The notes: generated by a model not told the origin, from the letters alone. A DNA stretch of 64,000 nucleotides from CBDCNH01 sp965219015 (GCA_965219015.1 CBDCNH010000011.1:434001-498000); one strand, 5' to 3'. Counted from the first letter of the stretch, positions 26,001 through 35,222 are shown. Program-made: numbers and translations.

Positions 26001-26419
26001 TCCCACGCGTGGTGAACCTGGCGCTTCTCGTGCTCTTCCCGGTGGCCTGGTTCGCGCCGCTTCTCCGCGCGGGGCTGCTGCCGCTCTTCGGGCTGTCGGA
26101 GATCTCCGTCGTCTCGGGGCTGCAGTCGCTGTGGCGGACGGACGTTTATCTTGCGCTTCTCGTGACTTGCCTCGCGATCTTCGCACCGTACATGAAGACC
26201 ATCGGCTTGGCCCTTGTCCACGCTGGCCTTCTCGCCCCCCGTGCGCTGCCGGCGCTGCGCGTGCTCGGCAAGCTCGCGATGGCGGACGTGTTCCTCGTGG
26301 CGCTTTACGTGGTCATCGTGAAGGGCATCGGCGTCGGGCGCGTCGAGACCGCATGGGGGCTCTACCTCTTCTCGGGCTGCGTGCTGGCGTCGGTCCTCGT
26401 CACGCTCGGGCGGCGCTGA
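25997..26419 (+). CDS. PqiA-like membrane protein
   Basis: 140-residue inner-membrane protein with about four hydrophobic helices, resembling a single paraquat-inducible protein A domain. Recognisable features are the SVVSGLQSLW segment after helix 1, the cytoplasmic-side stretch ALPALRVLGKLAMADVF and helices up to the Arg-Arg end. PqiA proteins often accompany MCE-type lipid transport, which agrees with its place after mlaEF. GTG 25997 overlaps mlaF (GTGA) and its stop overlaps radA (TGATG). The usual PqiA cysteine pairs are missing. Confidence 0.8.
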   Translation: MIPRVVNLALLVLFPVAWFAPLLRAGLLPLFGLSEISVVSGLQSLWRTDVYLALLVTCLAIFAPYMKTIGLALVHAGLLAPRALPALRVLGKLAMADVFLVALYVVIVKGIGVGRVETAWGLYLFSGCVLASVLVTLGRR

Positions 26420-27768
26420 TGGCGCGGGCGGCGGCGCGCTACGTCTGCCAGTCCTGCGGCAACGTCACCGCGAAATGGACCGGGCGCTGCGAGAGCTGCG
26501 GCCAGTGGGACACCATCGTCGAGGAGCTGCCTGCCACGGGCACGGGCCGCGCGCTCGCGAAGGGCCGGGTGATCGACTTGGGCGACCTCGGCGCCGACGC
26601 TCCCCCGCCGCCGCGCGCGACCTCCGGGATGGCCGAGCTCGACCGCGTGCTCGGCGGCGGGCTCGTGGCGGGCTCGGCGGTGCTCGTCGGCGGCGATCCC
26701 GGCATCGGCAAGTCCACGCTGCTGCTGCAGGCCGCCGCGAGCTTCGCCGCGACCGGGCTCGGCACGCTCTACGTCTCGGGCGAGGAGGCGGCGGCGCAGA
26801 TCCGGCTCCGCGCCGCGCGCCTCGGGCTCGGTCGGGCGCCGGTGCGGCTCGCGGCCGAGACGAGCCTGCGCGACATCCTCGCCACGCTCGACGCCGAGCG
26901 CCCCGCGGTCGCGGTGATCGATTCGATCCAGACGGTCTGGACCGACAGCGTGGAGAGCGCGCCGGGCTCGGTGGCGCAGGTCCGCGCGGCGGCGCAGGAG
27001 CTCACCGCGTTTGCGAAGCGCCGCGGCACGGCGGTGATCCTCGTCGGCCATGTCACCAAGGACGGCCAGATCGCGGGGCCGCGGGTGATCGAGCACATGG
27101 TCGACACCGTGCTCTACTTCGAGGGCGAGCGCGGGCACCAGTTCCGCATTCTGCGCGCGGTGAAGAACCGCTTCGGGCCGGCGGACGAGATCGGCGTCTT
27201 CGAGATGACGGGCGCGGGGCTCGCGGAGGTCGCGAACCCGTCGGCGCTGTTCCTCGCGGGCCGCGACGCGCCGGCGCCGGGCTCGGTGGTGTTCGCGGGC
27301 ATCGAGGGCACGCGGCCGATCCTCGTCGAGGTGCAGGCGCTCGTCGCCCCGGCGCCCCCCGGGAGCCCGCGCCGCACCGTGGTCGGCTGGGACGGCGGGC
27401 GGCTCGCGATGATCCTCGCGGTACTCGAGGCGCGCTCGGGCGTGACGTTCGGCGGGCTCGACGTCTACCTCGCGGTCGCGGGCGGCATCCGCGTCTCGGA
27501 GCCCGCGGCGGACCTCGCGGTCGCGGCCGCGATCCTGTCGGCGCGCGAGGACGTGGCGCTGCCGCCCGACACGGTGGTGTTCGGCGAGATCAGCCTGTCG
27601 GGCGCGCTCCGGCCGGTGGGGCAGACGGAAAACCGGTTGAAAGAGGCGCGGAAACTTGGTTTTACGCGCGTCATCGCGCCGGCGGGCTCGCAAGCCGGCA
27701 CGGGCGGCGACGTGCGCGAGATGGCGGATCTTAACACCTTCGTGCGAGAGATGTTCGGGCGCGACTGA
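26419..27768 (+). CDS. radA: DNA repair protein RadA (Sms)
   Basis: 449-residue RecA-like branch-migration ATPase. It begins with a four-cysteine zinc finger (CQSCGNVTAKWTGRCESC, residues 10-27), followed by Walker A GGDPGIGKST, the RadA-specific KNRFG motif and a C-terminal Lon-like domain (GISLSGALRP-type block near residues 395-405). All family hallmarks are present at normal length. Coupled upstream to the PqiA-like gene; cvpA follows after 25 bp. Confidence 0.96.
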   Translation: MARAAARYVCQSCGNVTAKWTGRCESCGQWDTIVEELPATGTGRALAKGRVIDLGDLGADAPPPPRATSGMAELDRVLGGGLVAGSAVLVGGDPGIGKSTLLLQAAASFAATGLGTLYVSGEEAAAQIRLRAARLGLGRAPVRLAAETSLRDILATLDAERPAVAVIDSIQTVWTDSVESAPGSVAQVRAAAQELTAFAKRRGTAVILVGHVTKDGQIAGPRVIEHMVDTVLYFEGERGHQFRILRAVKNRFGPADEIGVFEMTGAGLAEVANPSALFLAGRDAPAPGSVVFAGIEGTRPILVEVQALVAPAPPGSPRRTVVGWDGGRLAMILAVLEARSGVTFGGLDVYLAVAGGIRVSEPAADLAVAAAILSAREDVALPPDTVVFGEISLSGALRPVGQTENRLKEARKLGFTRVIAPAGSQAGTGGDVREMADLNTFVREMFGRD

Positions 27769-27793
27769 CTGGCGCGGCCCGCGGGAGACCGGG

Positions 27794-28435
27794 ATGCAAG
27801 GCTTCACCGTGATCGACGCCGTGGTGGCGCTGGTGATCGTCGTCTCGGCGCTGCTCGCCTATTCGCGCGGGCTGGTGCGCGAGCTGCTGGCGATCCTCGG
27901 GTGGATCGCGGCGGCCATCGTGGCCTTCCTCCTCGCCGCCAAGGCCGAGCCGATCGTCCGCGAGATCCCCTATATCGGCGACTATCTCCGCTCGAGCTGC
28001 GAGCTCAGCATCATCGCGGCCTACGCGGCGGTGTTCGCGCTGGCGCTGGTGGTGGCCTCGCTCTTCACGCCGGTCTTCGCCTCGGTGGTGCAGCGCTCGG
28101 TGCTGGGCGGGCTCGACCAGGGGCTCGGGTTCCTCTTCGGCGTGGCACGGGGGGTGCTCCTCGTCGCGATCGCCTTCGTGGTCTACGACCGCGCCGTCAC
28201 CGGCACCGCCGTGGCGATGGTGAGCGAGAGCCGCTCGGCGCAGGTGTTCGGGCGCATGGAGGAGACGCTCGACCGGCAGATCCCGGCGGATGCGCCGGGC
28301 TGGATCCTCGCGCGCTACGAGGAGCTCGTCGGCACCTGCGGCGCCCCCGCCGGCACGCCTGCCCCGGTCCAGACGACCACGACCACGACCGAGATCCCCG
28401 GCGGCACGATCACGCGGACGGCGCCCGCGAACTGA
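27794..28435 (+). CDS. cvpA: CvpA-family membrane protein
   Basis: 213-residue inner-membrane protein related to colicin V production protein. Four hydrophobic helices are visible (DAVVALVIVVSALLAY, LGWIAAAIVAFLLA, IIAAYAAVFALALVVASL, GVARGVLLVAIAFVVY) and the family motif YSRGLVRELLAILGW after helix 1. The C-terminal 45 residues are a flexible Thr/Pro-rich tail with six consecutive threonines. ATG 27794 lies eight bases after GGGAGA. The position directly before purF is conserved across proteobacteria. Confidence 0.9.
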   Translation: MQGFTVIDAVVALVIVVSALLAYSRGLVRELLAILGWIAAAIVAFLLAAKAEPIVREIPYIGDYLRSSCELSIIAAYAAVFALALVVASLFTPVFASVVQRSVLGGLDQGLGFLFGVARGVLLVAIAFVVYDRAVTGTAVAMVSESRSAQVFGRMEETLDRQIPADAPGWILARYEELVGTCGAPAGTPAPVQTTTTTTEIPGGTITRTAPAN

Positions 28436-28578
28436 CCCCGGGCGCGCGCGGGGGACCGCCAGACGCCGATTTGCACGGGCTCGGATCGCGGACAGCGTGA
28501 ACCGTCGCGTCCTCGTGCGACAGCCCCGTGACACCGCTGCGGCCGCGGCGTAAGAGGCGGCAAACCGGGAGCGCCGCG

Positions 28579-30042
28579 ATGCCACGAGCCCCTTCCCACC
28601 CCTTCGACGACGACCACCTGCACGAGGAGTGCGGCATCTACGGCGTCACCGGCGTCGGCGACGCGGCCAACTTCGTGGCGCTCGGCCTCCACGCGCTGCA
28701 GCACCGCGGGCAGGAGGCGGGCGGGATCGTCAGCCACCATCCGGTCTCGGGATTCCATTCGGCGCACCGCTTCGGCTACGTCCGCGACCACTTCACGCGC
28801 GCGGGCCTCATGGAGACGCTGCCGGGCCCGCTCGCCATCGGGCATGTGCGCTACTCGACGACGGGCACCAAGGCCACCACCGCGATCCGCGACGTGCAGC
28901 CGTTCTTCGGCGAGTTCGCGATGGGCGGTGCCGCGGTCGCCCACAACGGCAACCTCACCAACGCGGCGGCCCTCCGGCGCGAGCTGATCGCGGCGGGCTC
29001 GATCTTCCAGTCCACCTCGGACACGGAGTGCATCATCCACCTGATGGCGCGCTCGACGGCCCCCGACATCCCCGCGCGGATGGCCGAGGCGCTGGCCCGC
29101 GTCGAGGGCGCGTTCTCCATCGTGGCGATGACGCCGACCGAGCTCATCGGCGTCCGCGATCCGCTGGGCGTCCGGCCGCTGGTGCTCGGGCGATTCGGCG
29201 AGGCAGGGCACGTGCTCGCGTCCGAGACCTGCGCGCTCGACATCGTGGGGGCCGACTTCGTGCGCGAGATCGAGGCCGGGGAGATGGTGGTGATCGACCA
29301 TGCCGGCGTGCGGTCCTCGCGGCCCTTCCCGCCCGCGCGGCCCAGGTTCTGCCTCTTCGAGCACGTGTATTTCTCGCGGCCCGACTCGATCCTCGGCGGC
29401 CGGTCGGTCTACGAGACGCGACGGCAGATCGGCGTCGAGCTCGCCCGCGAGGCGCCGGTCGCGGCCGACCTCGTCTGCCCCGTGCCCGACAGCGGCACCC
29501 CGGCGGCGATCGGCTACAGCCAGGAGTCGGGCATCCCCTACGCGATGGGCATCGTCCGCAACCAGTACATGGGCCGTACGTTCATCGAGCCGACGGAGCA
29601 GATCCGCAACATGGGCGTGCGGCTGAAGCTCAACGTCAACCGCGCGCTGGTGCGCGGCCGCCGCGTGGTGCTCGTCGACGACAGCGTGGTCCGCGGCACG
29701 ACCTCGATGAAGATCAAGGAGATGATCCTCGAGGCGGGTGCCGCGGAGGTGCATTTCCGCATCGCGTCGCCGCCGACGATGTGGCCGTGCTTCTACGGCG
29801 TCGACACGCCCGAGCGCGACAAGCTCCTCGCGTCGCACATGTCGGAGGACGAGATGCGCGCGCATATCGGCGTCGACAGCCTGCGCTTCGTGACGCTCGA
29901 CGGGCTCTACCGCGCGGCGGGCGAGGCGCGGGGGCGCGACGACGCGCAGCCGCAATATTGCGACGCCTGCTTCTCGGGGGACTATCCGATCCGGCCCTCG
30001 GACATGCTGGCGCGCGGCTTCGAGCTGAAGGCGGCCGAGTGA
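28579..30042 (+). CDS. purF: Amidophosphoribosyltransferase
   Basis: 487-residue enzyme for the first committed step of purine synthesis (PRPP plus glutamine to phosphoribosylamine). The N-terminal glutaminase nucleophile is Cys18 in EECGIYGV, so a 17-residue propeptide must be removed. The PRPP motif is VVLVDDSVVRGTTS. Cysteines in CLFEHVYFSRPDS, PCFYGVD and YCDACFSGDYP match the [4Fe-4S] type PurF of Bacillus, not the E. coli type. ATG 28579 is preferred to an in-frame ATG at 28528. The stop overlaps an SDR gene. Confidence 0.95.
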   Translation: MPRAPSHPFDDDHLHEECGIYGVTGVGDAANFVALGLHALQHRGQEAGGIVSHHPVSGFHSAHRFGYVRDHFTRAGLMETLPGPLAIGHVRYSTTGTKATTAIRDVQPFFGEFAMGGAAVAHNGNLTNAAALRRELIAAGSIFQSTSDTECIIHLMARSTAPDIPARMAEALARVEGAFSIVAMTPTELIGVRDPLGVRPLVLGRFGEAGHVLASETCALDIVGADFVREIEAGEMVVIDHAGVRSSRPFPPARPRFCLFEHVYFSRPDSILGGRSVYETRRQIGVELAREAPVAADLVCPVPDSGTPAAIGYSQESGIPYAMGIVRNQYMGRTFIEPTEQIRNMGVRLKLNVNRALVRGRRVVLVDDSVVRGTTSMKIKEMILEAGAAEVHFRIASPPTMWPCFYGVDTPERDKLLASHMSEDEMRAHIGVDSLRFVTLDGLYRAAGEARGRDDAQPQYCDACFSGDYPIRPSDMLARGFELKAAE

Positions 30043-30710
30043 GGCTCGCGCTGGTGACGGGCGCCTCGCGCGGGCTCGGGGCGGCGCTCGCGCTGGCGCT
30101 GGCGGAGACGCATCACGTCGTGGCGGTGGCGCGGACGCAAGGCGCGCTCGAGGAGCTCGACGACCGCATCCGCGCGGCGGGCGGGGCCGCGACGCTGGCG
30201 CCGATGGACGTGACGGTGCCCGATGCGATGGCGGTGCTGGCGCGCGGCATCTTCGACCGCTGGGGCGGGCTTGATCTCTGGTGCCACACGGCGATTCACG
30301 CGCCGCCGCTGGCGCCCGCGGGCCATCTCGACGCGCGCGACCTCGCGAGGGCCATCGCGGTCAACCTGACGGCGACGGCCTCGCTCATCGGGACGCTGGA
30401 GCCACTCTTGCGCGTGCGGGCCGGCACGGCGGTGTTCTTCGACGACCCGCGCGGCGGCGAGAAGTTCTTCGGCGGCTATGGCGCGACCAAGGCGGCGCAG
30501 ATCGCGCTGGCGCGGTCCTGGGAGGCGGAGACGGTGCGGACCGGCCCGCGCGTGCGGGTGCTGACGCCCGCGGCGATGCCGACGGCTGTGCGGGGACGGT
30601 TCTTTCCCGGCGAGGACCGCGGCCGGCTGACGCCCTGCCGCGACGTCGCGGCAGGGTTGCTTGCGGACATGCTTGCAGGCACGGCGCCCGGCGTCGCCGC
30701 CGGGCGCTGA
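30039..30710 (+). CDS. SDR-family oxidoreductase
   Basis: 223-residue short-chain dehydrogenase with the cofactor motif TGASRGLG (residues 7-14) and a YxxxK pair in YGATK (about residue 148). In place of NAG there is the unusual HTAI, and the serine of the triad is not obvious (FFDDPRGGEKFFGGYG). It is coupled to purF by GTGA, a placement seen in related bacteria, but has no known purine role. It ends four bases before a convergent gene. Confidence 0.82.
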   Translation: MRLALVTGASRGLGAALALALAETHHVVAVARTQGALEELDDRIRAAGGAATLAPMDVTVPDAMAVLARGIFDRWGGLDLWCHTAIHAPPLAPAGHLDARDLARAIAVNLTATASLIGTLEPLLRVRAGTAVFFDDPRGGEKFFGGYGATKAAQIALARSWEAETVRTGPRVRVLTPAAMPTAVRGRFFPGEDRGRLTPCRDVAAGLLADMLAGTAPGVAAGR

Positions 30711-30714
30711 TCGG

Positions 30715-31551
30715 TCAGGTGCGGCGGCGGCGCGCCAGCCCGAGCCCGCCGATGGCCCCGAGGAGCAGGAGCCCCGCGGCGGGCAGCGGCACGGCGGCCA
30801 CCGGGGGAACCGGCGGCTCGGTCGGGTCGATCGGATCGGTCGGAATGATCGGCACGTCGTTGATCTTCAGACCGGCGACGGCGAGGCCGGACTGGAAGTT
30901 GTTGTCGTTCCAGTTGACCACGCCGAACTTGAAGCGGTAGCTGCCTGCGGTCTCGATCGAATAGAGCGACTGCACCCAGCCCGTGTAGCCGCATCCGGCA
31001 TCGAAGCACCGGCCGCTGTCGTCCCCGAGCTCGTCCCAGTCCGGGCCGCCGTTGACGATGCCGGTCGCGGCAGGGTTCAGCGTCACGCCGTCGCTGATCG
31101 GCGGCAGGCCGAAGCCCGGCACGATGTCGCCATCGGGCTTGGTCCGGGCGGTGAAGATCAGCGCCACCGGGTCGAACGAAGCCGCGTTCAGCAGCTCGAC
31201 ATAGGCATAATCGGAATAGCCCGCGCCGTCGGAGGTGACGTAGTTGAAGTAATAGCTGAGCATGTCGCCCGCCGCGGCGTCGAACGCCACGGTGGTCAGC
31301 GACGAGCCGCTGGTGTCGCCGGCGAGGCCGAGCCCCTGACCGGTCGCGCCATCGTTGCGCGTCGCGACGTAGACGTAGCTCGAGCCGATCGGGCTGTCGG
31401 CGACGACGCCGTTCGCCGAACCGACGCCGGCGGTGCCGACGAAGCTGCCGACGCCGTCGATGGTGGCGGCTTCTGCGGACACGCCAAATGCGAACGTCGC
31501 AGACAGCAAAATAGCGCTCGCGACATGCGAGGGCTGAATGATCGTACTCAC
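30715..31551 (-). CDS. Secreted VPLPA-CTERM protein
   Basis: 278-residue exported protein. The signal peptide covers about the first 29 residues (ILLSATFAFGVSAEA), followed by a beta-rich domain with many Gly, Asp and Tyr (SDGAGYSDYAYVELL, YRFKFGVVNWNDNNFQSGLA), one Cys pair (CFDAGC), a Pro/Thr hinge, and the sorting tail VPLPA, helix, RRRR. GTG 31551 is supported by AGGAGA eight bases upstream; a longer in-frame extension across the surE gene is a shadow. The GLAVAGLKI segment suggests a lectin- or choice-of-anchor-like fold. Its ligand is unknown. Confidence 0.88.
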   Translation of the reverse strand: MSTIIQPSHVASAILLSATFAFGVSAEAATIDGVGSFVGTAGVGSANGVVADSPIGSSYVYVATRNDGATGQGLGLAGDTSGSSLTTVAFDAAAGDMLSYYFNYVTSDGAGYSDYAYVELLNAASFDPVALIFTARTKPDGDIVPGFGLPPISDGVTLNPAATGIVNGGPDWDELGDDSGRCFDAGCGYTGWVQSLYSIETAGSYRFKFGVVNWNDNNFQSGLAVAGLKINDVPIIPTDPIDPTEPPVPPVAAVPLPAAGLLLLGAIGGLGLARRRRT

Positions 31552-31716
31552 GGGGGTATCTCCTAAAATCAAATTTCGACCGGCGGAAACTTGCCGAAAG
31601 ATTAACGATTCGTCAATTCGGTCGTTTATGCCGCGGCGAGGCGCCTCCCGTTCGGCATCGCCTTTACCGGCCGGGCGCGAGGGACTAGGCAAGGGCGACC
31701 TCAGCGCGGACCCCGA
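31552..31716. promoter_or_regulatory. Divergent promoter region between the VPLPA-CTERM gene and surE
   Basis: 165 bases, noticeably AT-richer than the surroundings between about 31565 and 31632. On the minus strand a TTGACG box (near 31613-31618) could serve as a -35 element for the VPLPA-CTERM gene, but no good -10 partner stands at the right spacing. surE is read in the other direction. Exact start points cannot be assigned. Confidence 0.4.
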
Positions 31717-32511
31717 ATGCGTATCCTCATCACCAACGACGACGGCATCAACGCACCGGGGCTCGCCGTGCTCCACGAAATCGCGGCCGAAGTGGCCGGG
31801 CCGGACGGCGAGGTCTGGACCGTGGCGCCCGCCTTCGAGCAGTCGGGCGTCGGGCACTCGATCAGCTATGTGCATCCGATGATGATCGCGGAGCTGGAGC
31901 CGCGCCGCTTCGCCGCGGAGGGCTCCCCCGCCGATTGCGTGATCGCCGGGCTTTACGACGTGCTGGCGGACCGCGTGCCGGACCTGGTGCTGTCGGGCGT
32001 CAACCGCGGCAACAACGCGGCCGAGAACGTGCTCTATTCGGGCACCATCGGCGGCGCCATCGAGGCCGCGCTGCAGGGGCTGCCGGCGATCGCGCTGTCG
32101 CAGTATCTCGGGCCGAAGACCGAAGCGCTCGCCGATCCCTTCGAGGCGGCGCGGGCGCATGGCGCAGGCGTCGTGCGGGCGCTTCTCGACCATGCCGACT
32201 GGAGCTCGCGCGACTACCGGCTCTTCTACAACGTCAACTTCCCGCCCTGCGCCGCCGCCGACGTGGCGGGCACCGAGGTCGCGGCGCAGGGCGTCCGGCC
32301 CGGCACGCATTTTTCGGTCGAGCCGGTGCTGGCGCCCTCGGGGCGGCGGTTCCTGTGGGTCAAGGGCGGGCCGCAGCAGGTCGGGACCGCCCCCGGCACC
32401 GACGTGGCGGCGAACTTCGCCAACCGGATATCCGTGACGCCGATGCGTTGCGACCTGACCGCGCACGATGCGCTCGCCCCCCTCGCCCGGCGGCTCGCGA
32501 GCCTCGGGTGA
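31717..32511 (+). CDS. surE: 5'/3'-nucleotidase SurE
   Basis: 264-residue metal-dependent nucleotidase involved in stationary-phase survival. The family motif TNDDGINAPG is at residues 6-15, followed by PAFEQSGVGHSIS, GSPADCV and LVLSGVNRGNNAAENVLYSG, all of which carry metal or substrate residues. It is coupled to pcm by a GTGA overlap, the classic surE-pcm pair, with the nlpD-like gene next. Confidence 0.96.
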   Translation: MRILITNDDGINAPGLAVLHEIAAEVAGPDGEVWTVAPAFEQSGVGHSISYVHPMMIAELEPRRFAAEGSPADCVIAGLYDVLADRVPDLVLSGVNRGNNAAENVLYSGTIGGAIEAALQGLPAIALSQYLGPKTEALADPFEAARAHGAGVVRALLDHADWSSRDYRLFYNVNFPPCAAADVAGTEVAAQGVRPGTHFSVEPVLAPSGRRFLWVKGGPQQVGTAPGTDVAANFANRISVTPMRCDLTAHDALAPLARRLASLG

Positions 32512-33146
32512 GCCCCGACGAGACCCGGATGCGGTTCGTCTACGCGCTGCGCTCGCACGGGGTCACGGATGCGCGCGTCCTCGGCGCGATGGAACGGGTG
32601 GACCGCGGCCGCTTCGTGCGCGGCCTCTTCGCCGAGCGCGCCTACGAGGACACGCCGCTGCCGATCGCCTGCGGCCAGACCATCAGCCAACCCTCGGTCG
32701 TGGGGCTGATGACGCAGGCGCTGGCGGTCGGTCCGCGCGACACGGTGCTCGAGGTCGGCACGGGCTCGGGCTATCAGGCCGCCATCCTCGCGGGGCTGGC
32801 GCGCCGGGTCTACACGGTGGACCGGCACCGAAGGCTGGTGCGCGAGGCAGAGGCGGTGTTCCGCGACCTCGGGCTCGCGAACCTCACCGCGGTCACGGGC
32901 GACGGCTCGCACGGGCTTCCCGATCAGGCGCCGTTCGACCGCATCCTCGTGACGGCGGCCGCCGAGGATCCGCCCGGGCCCCTCTTGGCGCAGTTGCGCG
33001 TCGGCGGTATCATGGTGCTGCCGGTCGGGCAGTCCGACACGGTGCAGATGCTGATCCGGGTGACGCGCGGCGCGACGGGCTTCGACTACGAAGAGCTGCG
33101 GCCGGTCCGGTTCGTGCCGCTTCTGGCCGGGCTCGGGCAGGACTGA
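32508..33146 (+). CDS. pcm: Protein-L-isoaspartate O-methyltransferase
   Basis: 212-residue SAM-dependent enzyme that starts repair of isoaspartyl residues in aged proteins. Visible signature blocks are YEDTPLPIACGQTISQPSVV, motif I VLEVGTGSGYQAAILA and the later ILVTAAAED. GTG 32508 overlaps the surE stop. It is followed 56 bp later by a lipoprotein gene of the NlpD type, as in many proteobacteria. Confidence 0.95.
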   Translation: MSPDETRMRFVYALRSHGVTDARVLGAMERVDRGRFVRGLFAERAYEDTPLPIACGQTISQPSVVGLMTQALAVGPRDTVLEVGTGSGYQAAILAGLARRVYTVDRHRRLVREAEAVFRDLGLANLTAVTGDGSHGLPDQAPFDRILVTAAAEDPPGPLLAQLRVGGIMVLPVGQSDTVQMLIRVTRGATGFDYEELRPVRFVPLLAGLGQD

Positions 33147-33202
33147 TGCAGGTGGCATGACACGGCCTGCCAAGGCCAATTGACGAGGAATCTCCGCTCC
33201 CC

Positions 33203-34384
33203 ATGACCCTTTCCCCGACCGCGCGCGGCCTCTTGGCCGGCTTGTCCCTCGTGGCCCTCGCGGGCTGCGACCCCGATCTCCGCGGCCGGAACGGGGGGCT
33301 GACGACCGCGCGCGCGGCCTCGCGCATCGACGCCGAGCGTCCGCTCGCCGACGAACGCGGCGTGATCTCCTATCCGACCTACCAGGTCGCGGAGGCCCGG
33401 CGCGGCGACACGGTCGCGGACATCGCGGCGCGCGTCGGCGTGTCGGCGCCGGAGCTTGCCAGCTACAACGGGCTCTCCACCGAGGTCGTGATGCGGCCGG
33501 GCGAGTTGCTGGCGCTGCCGAGCCGGGTGAGCGAGCCCGGCTCGGGGTTCGGCGGCGGCGCCGCGGGGAGCATCGCGGGCTCCGGCGACCAGATCGACAT
33601 CACGCGCCTCGCCGGCGGCGCCATCGAGCGCGCCGACGCGCAGGGCACCCGCGTGACCGCGCCGCAGTATCCCGGCTCCAGCGTCACCACGTCGGTGCCG
33701 CCGCAGGGCATCCCCGGACGCGAGCCGGTGCGGCATCAGGTGCTGCGCGGCGAGACCGCCTATTCCATCGCCCGGACCTACGGCATCTCGCCGAAGGTGC
33801 TCGCCGACTGGAACGGGCTCGGGCCGGACCTCGGCGTGCGCGAGGGGCAATTCCTGCTGATCCCGGTGCCCGGCGAGGCGCAGCTCACGGCCGCGGCACC
33901 GCCCGTCACCACCTCCGAGCCCGGCACGCAGAGCTACATCCCCGAACCGCCGTCCTCCGCGCGCCCGCTGCCGACGGAGGAGCCGGCGGCGGCGGTGCCG
34001 GCATCGCCCGACCTCGGCCGACAGCGCAGCACGTCCGCGCAGCTCGCCTTCCCCGCGCAGGGCAGCATCATCCGCGGCTACCAGAAGAAGAAGAACGAGG
34101 GCATCGACATCGGCGCGCCCGAGGGCAGCCCGGTCAAGGCCGCGGGCGACGGGACCGTGGCCGCGATCACGCGCGACACCGATCAGGTGCCGATCATGGT
34201 GCTCCGCCACGCCGACAACCTCCTCACGGTCTACGCCAGCATCGACGGCATCACGGTCGCCAAGGGCGACACGGTGAAGCGCGGCCAGACCATCGCGGCG
34301 GTCCGTGCCGGCAGCCCGAGCTTCGTGCATTTCGAGGTGCGGAAGGGTTTCGAGAGCGTCGACCCGCTTCCCTACCTGCAGTGA
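33203..34384 (+). CDS. NlpD-like lipoprotein with two LysM and a degenerate M23 domain
   Basis: 393-residue outer-membrane lipoprotein predicted to activate cell-wall amidases at division. The signal ends with the lipobox LAGC (Cys22). LysM repeats lie at about 60-106 and 177-220, with a Pro/Ser/Thr-rich linker between 230 and 275. The M23 LytM domain spans about 282-392. The catalytic HxxxD site reads NEGID, so the zinc-binding His is Asn and the domain is probably non-enzymatic, as in NlpD/EnvC regulators; the late HFEVR motif is kept. It follows surE-pcm, as nlpD does elsewhere. Confidence 0.9.
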   Translation: MTLSPTARGLLAGLSLVALAGCDPDLRGRNGGLTTARAASRIDAERPLADERGVISYPTYQVAEARRGDTVADIAARVGVSAPELASYNGLSTEVVMRPGELLALPSRVSEPGSGFGGGAAGSIAGSGDQIDITRLAGGAIERADAQGTRVTAPQYPGSSVTTSVPPQGIPGREPVRHQVLRGETAYSIARTYGISPKVLADWNGLGPDLGVREGQFLLIPVPGEAQLTAAAPPVTTSEPGTQSYIPEPPSSARPLPTEEPAAAVPASPDLGRQRSTSAQLAFPAQGSIIRGYQKKKNEGIDIGAPEGSPVKAAGDGTVAAITRDTDQVPIMVLRHADNLLTVYASIDGITVAKGDTVKRGQTIAAVRAGSPSFVHFEVRKGFESVDPLPYLQ

Positions 34385-34388
34385 CGGC

Positions 34389-35222
34389 TCAGAGCCGGAT
34401 GCCGCGGCGGCCCGCGAGGTCGGTGAAGAACTGCCACGCGACGCGGCCCGAACGGGCGCCGCGCGTGGCCTGCCACTCGATGGCCTCGCGGCGGAGCACG
34501 GCCGGATCGGGCGCCATGCCCCAGGCCGCGCAATAGCCCTCGATCATCGCGAGGTACTCGTCCTGCGAGCAGGGATGGAAGCCGAGCCAGAGCCCGAAGC
34601 GGTCCGACAGCGACACCTTCTCCTCTACCGCCTCGCCGGGCGAGATCGCGGTCGAGCGCTCGTTGTCGATCATGTCGCGCGGCATGAGATGGCGGCGGTT
34701 CGACGTGGCGTAGAAGAGCACGTTGTCCGGCCGGCCCTCGATGCCGCCGTCGAGCACGGCCTTCAGCGACTTGTAGGCCGCATCGTCGGCCTCGAACGAC
34801 AGGTCGTCGCAGAAGAGGAGGAACCGCCCCGGCGCGCGACGAAGCAGCGCCAGCAGCCGGCCGACGGTGGCAAGATCGTCGCGCAAAAGCTCGACGAGGC
34901 GCAGGCCCTCCGCTCGAGCTTCGGCATGGACAGCCTTGACGAGGCTCGACTTTCCCATGCCGCGCGCGCCCCAGAGAAGCGCGTTGTTGGCGGGCAGGCC
35001 GGCGGCGAACTGGAGCGTGTTCTCAAGGAGCGTGTCGCGCGCGCGTTCGATGCCGACGAGGAGGCCCAAGCCGATGCGCGCGACCTCCGGCACCGGGTCG
35101 AGCGTGCCGGTCTCGGCGCGCCAGACAAATGCCGTGGCGGCGTCCCAGTCCGGTGGCGGCGCAGGCGGCGGGCTCGTCCGTTCGAGCGCTTCGGCGATGC
35201 GGCGCATCAGCGCCTCGGTCAC
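34389..35222 (-). CDS. DUF815-type AAA ATPase
   Basis: 277-residue cytoplasmic ATPase. The P-loop is GARGMGKSS (residues 85-93), Walker B is LLFCDDLSF (about 135-143), and the sensor region is LFYATSNRRHLMPRD, a DUF815 hallmark. The C-terminal lid contains the ATRGARSGRVAWQF arginine-finger segment. GTG 35222 overlaps the tatC stop (GTGA), so it is the last gene of the tat operon. A link to Tat export or to the adjacent nlpD is suggested by conserved neighbourhood only; no function is established. Confidence 0.88.
   Translation of the reverse strand: MTEALMRRIAEALERTSPPPAPPPDWDAATAFVWRAETGTLDPVPEVARIGLGLLVGIERARDTLLENTLQFAAGLPANNALLWGARGMGKSSLVKAVHAEARAEGLRLVELLRDDLATVGRLLALLRRAPGRFLLFCDDLSFEADDAAYKSLKAVLDGGIEGRPDNVLFYATSNRRHLMPRDMIDNERSTAISPGEAVEEKVSLSDRFGLWLGFHPCSQDEYLAMIEGYCAAWGMAPDPAVLRREAIEWQATRGARSGRVAWQFFTDLAGRRGIRL

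Noticed and set aside
28436..28453. Hairpin CCCCG/CGGGG just after cvpA as a terminator.
   Set aside because: The stem is only five pairs, no T-run follows, and purF lies directly downstream in what is normally one operon.
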